DNA of 64,000 nt from an uncultured Akkermansia sp. Lineage in GTDB: Bacteria > Verrucomicrobiota > Verrucomicrobiia > Verrucomicrobiales > Akkermansiaceae. The stretch covers positions 50,178 through 114,177 of the forward strand of contig CANRLM010000001.1 of NCBI GenBank assembly GCA_947631435.1, given 5' to 3'. Under the pieces are notes generated by a model that was not told where the DNA came from, did no database searches, and saw only the letters and a program-made list of their open reading frames with translations. Numbering within the stretch: position 1 is the stretch's first letter; each line of letters starts with the position of its first letter. Made by a program: the position numbers and the translations under genes. This document shows positions 41,401-48,000 of the stretch, piece by piece.

Positions 41401-41659
41401 TTCCGCTCTCTTTGAGCTGCGCGCTCTCGCCAAGGTGGATGCCGGAGATACTCGCGGAGAAGCCGCCACCAGCTTCCTCGATGGCCTCTACAGGACAAAT
41501 CTCCGCGGTGCGGAGATCGGGCGCGTGGGGGCTGAGGTCGGCGCCGGTGTCACGGTTCCTCTCGGCAGGTGGGGCTCGGTGTTCGTCGATGGCTCTGTCG
41601 AGCTGCGCAGTGGCTACACTTCCTTCGACGCCTCAGCGGGTTATAAAATCAATTTTTAG
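26480..41659 (+). CDS. Giant autotransporter 2: signal peptide + GH16-type glycoside hydrolase + tandem beta-strand-repeat modules + beta-barrel (listed ORF starts 26456)
   Basis: MKLHLPSGLRKALLSCLAALSTALPVTLASG signal peptide; GH16 motif GEIDIMEH; six W-x-G-type module starts; C-terminal SAMYNDLK...FDASAGYKINF*. Confidence 0.93.
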   Translation: MKLHLPSGLRKALLSCLAALSTALPVTLASGTLVAEDITLGGESSIAPDEELDAEVDAALRAAEEQEEALLISGTSFGIAPDPLSRSYSGNFDDISETVLQPASGEGTLALDSTVDRTAELARQSLLRLKEDRLFSNTAVIASDGVKVLEATATPEGVPGILAANNWGLVFEDQFDGKSSDDSALNTRLWTRIPYESPNQVNNWRANQSIDKNLVSFEDKEGNSTMRLWGRYGRYTNQNNQNNTTQDVYACGGVRSQGVFSFQYGYVEVRAKYENAKGVWPAIWMMPERVQAGLDGGGWPRSGEIDIMEHLNYEGIFYQTLHRAAAKGGVDSQISVAKPTLNKDAWHTYGVEWTAQSITFYLDGGQTGKIAWDESGYTLYGAKGAVTGSHTWTAGERELWPFDYTGNTFYLILDQQIGGGWPGNPDDASKAMLTNQGVSMWIDYVKVYSDVDKYSHFGKCTLTWKEAGGTWAETEGSLWDKGAFQAADSVVFGEVTTKDVTISGAVHTTNMDVNAAGYTFSGAGDDAKLVVRETLTLAEGATANLAVNTEIGRLSGAGNLTTSGTGKTLFLYTWNGDYSADPYTGTITVSDGWNVVVSSAGVSAGTIDLTQQGDDNYLAFDNNNPGVYQGDITLNANLVGLKNVKGRGGRKVTITGTVSGVDRVLSVTKYSGAGFSNCFVFEGDVSRFTGFDATANMANTASLFPGGVAAFTFKAGLALSGDTTFNVGNNYGSTSDSTSRYWMELTETSRLTGEGDIIKTGAGELEIDGDTSGYSGTMRLQAGKLILDGIDGSRVDVSLENATAEANVVNLNASKREGASGGVLRSVGMGGEAVSGKVMLGAGASWTLQEVTLTTGETLTIGGASGSSITLGGAGGMNLTGGRLVLGAGVAFGGQLNITLTGSELPTGLIGLEAGTNLKGLKLNLIGLQRAVAEAGGVLEWKYQLFSLPTVGEDGQNDVQKALAQEWLNGTDVSYEGYALFVDESGFIFLRKANLVWNASNPPGTVWKEEATGWGEGGTDAFQAGCTVTFGATSAATTVTIEGPVSVNNMNVNGAYTFRGNVSNSQLKVGGTLNLGGNATIELLSTIAVLSGTGDLTIGNTGANVVTITEVGGEFTGSIKLAANGRLTLSDTKYAGTLKLTGDLAYLIAKNGNLNVEAEGEGNHVLSFFYAQQIGNATGLSGINVGGQNANVTVKDLTAGVGGATFTFDNSRNGQGVWAGYSGQLTVTGNVEGYEKFVAHRVGVGDHPDILFSTGTVVLKEGTTTTFETTRTMDHHGDPQPIWAPLSTIEFGKDSTITGTNTTIVKTGEGKLKIAGDTSGLTGTLRLEDGVLELNGIDGSGIDVMLENATASANVVNLGGNGGVLKSVGVGGAMASGKVTLGAGASWTLNGVPLATGKTLTITGEAGSGLRFGGEDAVSLTAGTLELGSGVAFSGGLQIALTGNGDPTGLIKLQENANLGALGLSLTGLSAALEGVSISEWRYKLFSGSLVSNVLTLATNWLVGADLGEDYADYKLVPNADGTVSLKLRYLTWDSQDGVWQSGGTSGDWRREGIFENGETVTFADGGTHDVAISGAVKPGDMTVSADGYTFGESGSGANSLEVTGTLHLEEATTTTLGLKTTIARLTGGTAPTGGEEGLAVAAEIGSPELVIERPGEDPAVAYEVWIKDASEYNGTIRVGEGGFMVVRLKAGTGTFTAPGTTVDLSEGGVLAFDNNGGTSDGTAIYGGNVVFDANLTGVTGLQGKGGWQVTVNGSVQGVNDSLTVSMYNAAGFSDCLVFAGDVSGFTGFNTVANMCNVSHFTQQGAQQTIAAFRFEKGLELAEDTTFNVGKYSNGNDGVRHWIELTETSRLTGEGDIIKTGVGELEIDGDTSGYSGTMRLQEGKLILDGIDGSRVDVSLENTAEDANVLNLNGKKRTTATDAEGEEGELTGSILRGVVIGGEATRGKVVLGAGANWTLNGVSPGAGKTLTISGEAGSSVTLGGDEGVSLTDGTLALEGAGTFYGALNVALAEGRTPRIGLTGAIDLSNLGLRITGLSDVIGEDNVDMWSYQLFSEELSGDPLTAVQNWLRGVELEAQYADLYRLSVRSNGEIYLRALVLKWTGNGSTTWTEGSTTDTWAQGALFERGDQVLFGEDASQKAVQIDGGVTASEVTVEVDGYTFSEKASGESNDALTVTGTLNLAESTTTTLGLKATIARLAGEGVDGAAPELVIARAGATADAAHEVWIKDASGYNGTIKVNGGGLMVVRLETGTNGIFTAPGMTVDLSGGGVLAFDNNSNAAGNNYYNGDVSFDANLTGVTELQAKGGRKVTLTGAVQGNGSSLTAEKYNSAGLSACFVFEGAVSGFTGFNANEEMCNPTLHGQKTIAAFTFKDGLALNGNTTFSVGDYDNVEPVNRYWIELTETSRLTGEGDIIKTGAGELEIDGDTSGYSGTMRLQAGKLILDGIDGGQVDVSLENATAEANVVNLNASKSKGASGGVLKSVGMGETATSGKVELGAGASWTLNGVSLGADNTSGAGKTLTITGGEGSSLRFGGEGAVSLTAGTVVLGSGVAFSGELQIALTGEDDPTRLIGLQEGANLEALGLTLSGLSDSISSVASFSGWSYQLFSGSLSGNVFDLATTWLAGANLGEGCEDCKLVLNANGTVTLDLRYLTWGSEGDGTWQNGESGTDGWKREATFDTGKSVVFGDDGRKNVTVSGEVKPADMTVSADGYTFGESGSGANSLEVTGTLHLEEATTTTLGLKATIARLTGGTASAGGEEGLAVAAETAAPELIIARSGATADAAHEVWIRDASGYNGTIKVGRGGLMVVRLETGTEGTFSAPGTTVDLSGGGVLAFDNNSNADGNNYYNGDVVFDAELTGVTGLQAKGGRKVTMAGTVQGNGSLTVEKYGDAGASACLVFEGAVSGFTGFSTVADMCDPTLHGQRTIAAFTFKDGLALDKTTTFDVSDYDNVEASANRYWVELTETSRLSGTGDIIKTGAGELEIDGNTSGYSGTMRLRAGKLVLDGVDGSKFSVSLENAEADDNVVNLNATKRAGASGGVLKSVGVGGTATSGKVMLGEGTSWALRGVELTGDQQLTIGGSRGSRLALEGLELKDGTLALAVGVGFTGQLGVALSRGKTPRIGLSDGTDFEQIKLSVTGLSEVVGEDIENWSYRLFAEELPDWTFLSRVQAWLKKVDVGGEYPEEYRLSVRSNGEIYLRSGILTWLGNGAIWTQDHVESNKWAKDASFESGDKAVFGPEGAGVVPVDGAVITSGVSVNATGYTFAANEGGEESDSLTVDGTLNLGEGTETAIELATAVAELSGAGNLTIATKGEKGGKNAVTINDVGDGFTGAIKLANNGRLTLKDSQYAGALKLTGELAYLVAKNGSLNVEGEGAGAHVLSFFSAQQIGNATGLSGINVGGAGATATVRNLTAGAGGTTFTFDNSRDNTDAAGWAASSGRLAVTGAVSGYTGFVARHAGGQTGADIVFSGTVNLGAEARFETTASSNHSEPQDGWAALSTIEFSSGSAIRGSNTTITKTGAGNLRISGDTSGLSGKFVLQEGTLVLDNIAGEAIDLVFGGAAGAASDGHVTLRSVDGNAGVLRSVQLGKGVASGVVDLASGANWTFGDLGIVEGQTLTLHGYSTSNVTFAASGDRDRAVSGGKLQLEGGTYGGSLSLMLGVDVATKGGAQILFGEGVEIGRDGVNLDIVMEAADPGKLIDGWKYQLFTGLTPDLAARVVVLPNEELRKRGCAFTMEDDGFLVVKRLGERYWNGEGDSMTWGGDSSPWTDREGDGPFSWESADVWQDRDYMDVHFTATGGEHSVVLAEDIVADQLSIAGATETQSYAFSGAYSLRIKKGLDSGENTDLSIGNEVTVEGQARVRGSLTVRGGATLSVGTASSARDVVVQDGGKLTAGKGLEVQGTLAVQGTAELGDSVVGGVVTVGHVGGNSPANLTVSGTLTTQTLDVQGGVVSLQEACLVRGDASFGRNARVAVAKTLDIGGGVEANGGNLVISEGGRLTAGAWDGALSSLTLNKGTSVTVTGSVGILGFGTLTHNGDSDLMLDGLKSVDDGGMLKVDRTAGEGTLTVHLLEEFLNSIAHDAVHAYQYTLFDVRDCAGEGIAGVEIASELGYIMEMDWETGVLTVLEKRPSVDDEQTYISSEDNGGDGSTWQKQRDENLYYDVSSYGAIKINKNTTIDITGEKRPDNVFGEIGLVMHNLYGGDAETTLSVVGSEGNDIVTIRDWEDEKTDNTVVYRGNLVVKDAKLRIDHGKRDNDGNFNRETAANVTANMTGKLDLSQGQGLEMVLGVLELSGAENDFGSAGVAFTNGLDSQLILSGGVSYMSGEITAAAANNDLMTAAATDEAPAGEEEEKPAARQEHILLREGATLSLGRDSESETIIGDNVVIGRVSTGAETAAGDDAGETDASENSEILPETVFMQGKVDIAGSARLTGVHLKFANDAAVNWNAGAAADQGKDEVLGLIAVGGALSGDKDIAIRVTEWSSGVTDHLCTGTDFSAYTGKMTVRKSEYNQVFTGVRGNSAWDMEVEEGGRVVFDLLDEEGRNAAWAMGDVTLNSGATLTLQFTLDGPTMLRANSQPNMSFHSFVAGEGARLVLCSEGIIPPTEESYVLGTVGDAMQSRIESGSITPELLGSAFWRVGQAEVCLEGNELLLKIVLDGHNKLLEAMGPDAPQNARDGAEALWELTGMTDNARVMEQLADPNSDIAKLANDAELRRGVGDLKGLEKQMASAVGASLVGVAPALGQDMHRQLSAIRNRAVSSGAGIGSAPVADDATLWHAWINAESGYHELDDDGLRPGYRLNGWGGTVGVGADVSRFTTVGLALSAMYNDLKSGAADSMTSDLDTCYLSFFERHVSGRWSHTLVLSIGMASLDSERTVALTGGSYTAKGDTDGYTLGALYEIGYTHGGDPERTGALQSVANVEFRHVSLDGFDEEGTAAALHVDDMEQTVVTFGAGFRYQRFVGTKAVNRSALFELRALAKVDAGDTRGEAATSFLDGLYRTNLRGAEIGRVGAEVGAGVTVPLGRWGSVFVDGSVELRSGYTSFDASAGYKINF
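26972..27840 (+). other. GH16-family-like glycoside hydrolase domain
   Basis: NNWGLVFEDQFDG...RSQGVFSFQYGYVEVRAKYENAKGVWPAIWMMPE...RSGEIDIMEHLNYEGIFYQTLH...DAWHTYGVEWTAQSITFYLDG...FYLILDQQIGGGWPG...MWIDYVKVYS; ExDxxE catalytic signature at 27389-27406. Confidence 0.92.
27860..37735 (+). repeat. Six tandem ~1.6-1.7 kb passenger modules (types A-B-A-A-A-B)
   Basis: Module-start Trp motifs near 27860, 29461, 31072, 32773, 34435, 36097, with the C-terminal region beginning 37736. Shared block TETSRLTGEGDIIKTGAGELEIDGDTSGYSGTMRL near 28709, 32006, 33677, 35369; type B block (TGLSGINVGG...TFTFDNSR) in modules 2 and 6. Confidence 0.85.
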
Positions 41660-41664
41660 CAGAA

Positions 41665-41900
41665 TGATGAAGTGCTGAGCCGGCGAGTCGGAGGCGCGGG
41701 AACTGCGAAGCGGGAGCTGAGGCGGCCGAAGGAATGGTGATCAGCCGGAAAGGTTTTGTGAATACGCCGAGCTGTACCCCCGGCTCGGCTTTTCGCAGAC
41801 CTTTCTAACCACCCCTCCGCCACGCCTCAGAAATTCGGCTAAGCTGAAGATTCGCAAACCCGCGCGCGAGCACGTCGGCCCGATCCTTCGTCCTCCGTCC
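41665..41900. repeat. R1 - R2 hairpin - inverted R1 composite between giants 2 and 3
   Basis: GAAGTGCTGAGCCGGCGAGTCGGAGGCGCGGG...; GGAAAGGTTTTGTGAATACGCCGAGC..GGCTCGGCTTTTCGCAGACCTTTCT; then inverted R1 AAATTCGGCTAAGCTGAAGATTCGCAAACCCGCGCGCGAGCACGTCGG...CGTCCTTCC. Confidence 0.7.
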
Positions 41901-42025
41901 TTCCAAAATTGTCTTGTTGGGTATTTTTTTCTTTTCCTGCGGGGAAATCATGGTAAAATGCAGGGAAAGGATCAGGGCGATGCGCGTCGCCCAGGGTTTT
42001 CTGTCTCTTTATCTCCTCAACGTTT

Positions 42026-45000
42026 ATGAGATTGCATCTTCCTTCGGGTCTTCGCAAGGCTCTCTTGTCCTGCCTTGCTGCTCTGGCTGTTGTCCTGCCT
42101 TCCACCCTCTCTTCGGCCTCCCTCAGTGCCGGCGCCCTGGCGGCTCTCGCACTCGCTCAGCAACGGGCGGAAGCGAGGGGGACCGCTTCCACTCACACCT
42201 CTGGGGACGGAGAGAGGAACTACGCCGGCTACATCATTGATATCCGGCGTGCTAGTAGTGGTCAATTTCATGAGTCGACCTTTCACGAAGAAGGCACGAC
42301 CGGTGCACAGGAGGAAAGTTTTGGGGGCAGGACCCGCTCCTACATTAATACTGATGGCAATCATGTTGAAGAAGGCAATCAGGAATACTGGCTGAACACG
42401 TTCACCAATGTCGATCGCGGCGTGAACGGCTCAACCTACGGTCACACCCTGAGACTAGGAAAAGAGAACTTCGGTGATATAGAGGACAAGACCTACACTT
42501 ACATGTTTGGTCCGTTCTTGCTCGGTGGGCTCATCGTGGAAGCTCACGAAGGCGTTACTTACACTATTAGTGGAGATTCTAATTCTGACCGAACGATCAT
42601 CCTGGAGAGTGGAGCGGCAGATGTTGATGTACGCTTCACGATTGGGTCAAACATGACCTTTGGTTGTGGTAGCTACAGTAAGGACGTGAATGTTAACTCG
42701 AATACCACTTTTGAGGTAGCAAGGGGAAAAACTCTCAGTTGGGGGTCGAGTGGCCAAGGGTATGCTCTCAATGTAGCAGACAATAAGACGCTGACAATTC
42801 AGAAATTCGGGGAAGGAGAAGGAAGAGGGACTGTGAGCGCGAGGCTCCTCAAACTCGGGGGTGGCGGGGCTAAGGCAGTTTTGGGCGATGATGTTGAGGT
42901 GATCTTTGGGGGAATCGTCACGGAGGGAGATAATCCTGCCGGGACCCTTGAGATGGGGAGCAGCACCCTGACGCTGGGAGGGGCCGCCACACTATCAGCG
43001 CTGGAGATTGGGGATAGCAAGACGGCCTCCATCGTCTTGCAGAATGCTGATGCATCTCTTTCAATCAGTTCAATCAGGGCGACGGAAGGATCCACTACCG
43101 GGGGTAACTTGACCATCTCCGGCACGGGAGAAAGCAGACCGTTTACCTTCCGCGAGACGACGCTGGCAGGCGGCACTCTGACGCTGGGAGCGGGCTTCAC
43201 CTACGGGGGCGAGTTAAGAATCCAGATAGGGGGGGGAGGAGAAAGTGTCGGGGGACATCTGGGGAAAGACAGCGAGTGGAACGCGCTGGGCAGCCTGAGG
43301 ATCACCATCACCGGGCTGGGCGATGTAGAGGAGAACTGGAGTTACCAGCTTATCACCGGGGACAACGTAAACCTCACTGAGGAGGCGCAGGCAAGCCTCA
43401 ACCGACGCTTCAGTACTGACGGGACGGATCCGAGTCTGCGGTGCTCTATCAACGCCAGTGGTGTAATAACGTTCCAGGAGATGGGCCTCACATGGCAAGG
43501 TGGCGCCGGAGCGGTGTGGAAGGCCGACGGAGGAAGTGATGTGTGGGAAAAGGAGGTTGATGGAACGCAGCAAACCGTGCCATTTGTGACTGAATCCGAC
43601 GTCACGTTCGAGACGATTTCAGGTGTCTCGAAGCAGGACGTCCCTGTGTCCGGGCGTGTGAGTGTGCGGAGTATCTTCGTGGGGCAGGCGGATAGCGGGA
43701 ATGGGGTTCAGAACGGCGTATTCTACACCTTCAATCCCCACAATGGAGAGGAAGGAGCAACTGTCGATTTCTGGGGAGACATCATTCTTGCGGGGACGTA
43801 TGGCGACGAGGCATCGCCCAGCAAGGCTGTTTTCAACACCGACATCATTTTCTCCGGCTGGGGGCAGACCATCAAGGGCGGCGAGGTGGAATTCGGGGGG
43901 GATGTTAAAGCTTCCACCGATTCGGTGGTCGTGGCAGGCGACGCCAGAGTGGTGTTCTCTCCAGGGGAGGGGAAGAGAGTGAACCTCACGACAGGGGTTA
44001 TCGTGGCAGAGGGTGGCGCGGCGGTGGTGGATGCGACTTCGGCAAAGTACGAAACCTCCGAAGATGGCGCTGATATCACGGATACCTTCACGTTTGCCGG
44101 GGGATTTTCTCTGGTAGAGGGCTCGGAGCTGGTGATCGACGGCACAACCGCCGAGGGAGGAAAGACGACCGTGGAGAGCGGTCTCTTCAGCGCCGACTCC
44201 GGCAAGATCAATGGTAGTGCGACTGCGAGCGCTCCCGGGCACGGGACCCTGACGCTGAGGAACGTGGACCTCACTGCAGAGGGGACGAAGGCTCTTCTGT
44301 CAGATCTGTTGTGCGAGGCGTCGAGTTCTCCCAGCGCCTTCAAGGTCATCGATGAGTTGAGGGTGGAGGCGGCGAGTGTGACTGTGGGGGACGCGGAAAC
44401 GACGGCCGGCTTCACCTCCACCGGGAGTGTTGCGATCGGAGCGGGGGGCTCTCTCATTATCCAGATGGAGGAACCCCAGGAGCAGGAACCTCTTGTGCAG
44501 GCTTCTTCCGATCAGGATTCCCCCGTCCAGGAACCTCCTGCGCCGGCACCGGGGCCTTTCAATCAGGAGCAGGCTCCGACGATCAGCCTGGAGAACGACG
44601 GCACTCTTGCGACCTATGACTGGAATGACGGGAAGAATCATCAGGTGGAAGTCTCCGCCCGGATCACGTTGTCGGGGGAAAACGGGAGTTCTGCGTTCAT
44701 CAAATCCGGCGGTGATGCGGCTGACGACAAGAGTACCACGCTGACTCTCACCGGGGAGATGGACATGGAGGGCAAGACGGTGAAAAAGACGGGGATGGGC
44801 GTTCTTGCTCTGGGTGGTACCATTCATGCTGATGAGAATTCGAAGTTTGATATTCAGGAAGGGACTTTATCGTTGCTTTCGGCTTTTGACGGCACGTTGA
44901 GTCTGCGGAACGGGGCGACCCTGACCCTGAATACGGGGGTGGCGGCGAATGTCGAGCTGAACAACGGAGCTAACGGAGCGACGTCCACGCTGAACGCTGC

Positions 45001-48000
45001 CGGGGGCACTGTGCGTTCACTTTCCCTGAAGGACGGGGAAGCCGCGGGTGAGCTTACCCTGGCCGGCGAGGGCGCTCTGACCTTTGCGAAGGAGGATGGC
45101 TCAGCCGTCGAGCTCGCAGCGGGCACTTCTCTGGTGCTGGGAGGCGGCGTCGCCTATGCGGGCGAGTTGAGCATCGCAGTGGAGGGCGAGGGAGCGACCG
45201 AAAATGGCAGCGTCAAGCTGAAGGTGGGCGAGGGACTGACGGGTCTCAATACCCTGAGAATAGATCTTGCCGGGCTGAGCGAGGCGACGCCCGAAAGCTG
45301 GGAGGGCTACGAGCTCTTCGCCTCGGCCGGGGATACGTCTCCCCTCAATCTCAATGAAGAACTGCGGACGGCCCTGGAGAGGAACCTGAAGTCGGATGCG
45401 CTCCGGAGATACCGATTAAAACTGGCTGCGGATGGCGCGATTACCCTGGTGGAGGTTTCCGCGCTCACCTGGAATGGCGGGGCGGGAGCGACGTGGACGA
45501 CCAGCGGCGGCGGGGAAGTGTGGAGCAGCGGAGAGGATGCGCAGCCTGTCGCTTTTGCCGCGGAGTCCGACGTCCTCTTCACGGCTCTGGACGGGAACGC
45601 GACCCAGACCGTCACCGTGTCGGGGTCCGTGAGCGTGCGGGATATTTTCTTTGGCGCGGAGAATGGTGTTGCTGAGAATGCTGGAGGGGAAGAGGTAGAG
45701 GTTCAGAACGGCGTGTTTTACACCTTCAATCCCTCTGCCGGCGGCGCTGCAAAGGTCGATTTCTGGGGTGACATGATCTTTGCCGGGACATACGGCGACG
45801 AGGCATCGCCCAGCAAGGCCGTTTTCAACACCGACGTCACCCTCTCCGGCTGGGGGCAGACCATCGGGGGCGGCGAGGTGGAGTTTCAGGGAAATGTCAA
45901 AGCCGGCAACGATCGCGTGACTGTGGCAGGCAACACCACAGTGACCTTCTCCCCCGGTGAGGGAATGAGCGTAGACTTCAGGGGGGGGCTGACCGTGGCA
46001 GCGACGGGTGCGGTGGTGGTGGATGTGACTTCCGGGCATGGCACGTATGATTTTGGCGACGGTTTCACCCTGGCTTCGAACGCGGAGCTGGTGATTGACG
46101 GCACAACCGTCGAGGGAGGGAAGACGAACTCGGTGGACGGAGAGACCATCAGTCGCGGCAAAATCAACAGCGGTGCAGCTCCAGGAAATCGCGGTTACGG
46201 GACTCTGGTGCTGAGGGGCGTAGACATCGGCGGCGAATCCGCAGAGGCTTTCCTGGTCAATTTGTTGTGCGACGCCGGAACCGGTGCAACAGCCTACAAG
46301 ATCATCGAAGGGTTGAGGTTGGAAGCGTCGAGTGTGTCCGTGGAAACAGCGACCATGACCTCCGTTCTCACCTCCATCGGGGCTATCACGATCGGAGAGG
46401 GGAGCACCCTCACCATTCAGGACACGAGCGCTTTCAATAAGAACTATTCCCCGACGATCAGCATGGAGAACGGCAGCACTCTTTCGACCCATGACTGGGA
46501 CGACGGAGCGGTGCACAACATGACTGTCAGCAAACAAGTCACGTTGTCGGGGGAAGGAGAGAGCGCCTTCGTTATCAAATCCGGCGGTGATGCGAGCAAC
46601 GACGGGAATACCACACTGACTCTTTCCGGGGGGATGAGCATGGCGGGCAAGACGGTGAGGAAGACGGGGATGGGAGTTCTCGTTGTGAGTGGCGCTATTA
46701 ATGCTGATGCGGATTCGAAGTTTGACGTGCAGAAAGGGACTTTGAGCCTGTCTTCAGCTTTTGGCGGCACGGTGAGCCTGCAGAACGCGGCGGCCCTGAC
46801 TCTGGGAACGGGTGGAGCGGCGAAGATTGAACTCGGCGGAGCGACTGCCACGGTGAACGCCGCCGGAGGCACCGTGCGTTCACTTTCCCTGAAGGAGGGG
46901 GTGACCTCAACCGAACTGACTCTGACCGGCGCTGGCGCCCTCACCTTTGAGGGGGAGGATGGCGGAGCTGTCGAGCTCTCAGAGGGCATGACCCTGGCGC
47001 TGGGGAACAGCGATACTTATACGGGTGAGCTGGGCATCGCGGTGGCGGGTGAGGGGGCGACTGCAAATGGCAGCGTGAGGCTGAAGGTGGGCGAAGAATT
47101 GACGGGAATCGGCGTTCTGATAACCCTTACCGGGCTGAGCGGGGAGATTCCTGAAGACTGGAAAGGCTACGACCTCTTCGAGCTGCCGGATGGGTATCAG
47201 CTGAGCGAGAGCCAGATGGCGGCCCTGGAGAGGAGTCTGAACTCGGATTATGAAGATCACGATTACCGTCTGAAGACGGATGAAAAAGGCCACGTTTTCC
47301 TGACGAAGGAGGTCATCGCACTCTCCTGGAAGGGGGAAGAGGGCGCGCAATGGAAGGAGAGCGACGGAGGAAACGTGTGGACCGATCGGGAGACGGCGGA
47401 AGATGCCGCCTACAGGAGCAATGCGGACGTCATCTTCCCGAGGCTGGAAGGAGCTTCTGCGCCGCATGTCTCCGTTTCCGGAGTTGTGCACGCCCGCGAT
47501 GTCTATGTCGGCGCGGAGGATGAGGGGGACGTCCGGAACGGCGCGTCTTACACCTTCAACGGAGTCGAGGGAACGGGCTCGTCGGTCGACATCTTCGGCA
47601 ACATCGTTCTGGCGGGTACGCATGGGGCTGCCGGTATGGAGACCAGCGCGACTTTCAACGTGCCGGTGACTTTCACGGGATCTGATGTCAACGTTACGGG
47701 CGCGGGCACGGTAGAGTTTGCCGGCGGCGGATTCAGCGGAACAGGGTTGAAGATTGGCGAAGGCGTCACGGTCGTCGTGAGCGACAGGGAGTCGCAGAAA
47801 AATCTCAAGAAGGGGATTGTGCTGGGGAAAGGAGCCACCCTGACGCTGGACCTGGGGGTAGCGGGCGAAGGCGGGACTACCACACGGGGAACGGTTGACA
47901 ACAACTACGCCAACACCTGGAATCTTGCGAACAAGGTCACAGGAGAGCAATCCGGCGACACATGGACCGGCTCTCTCGTGCTGGCGAATATCGACGGGTA

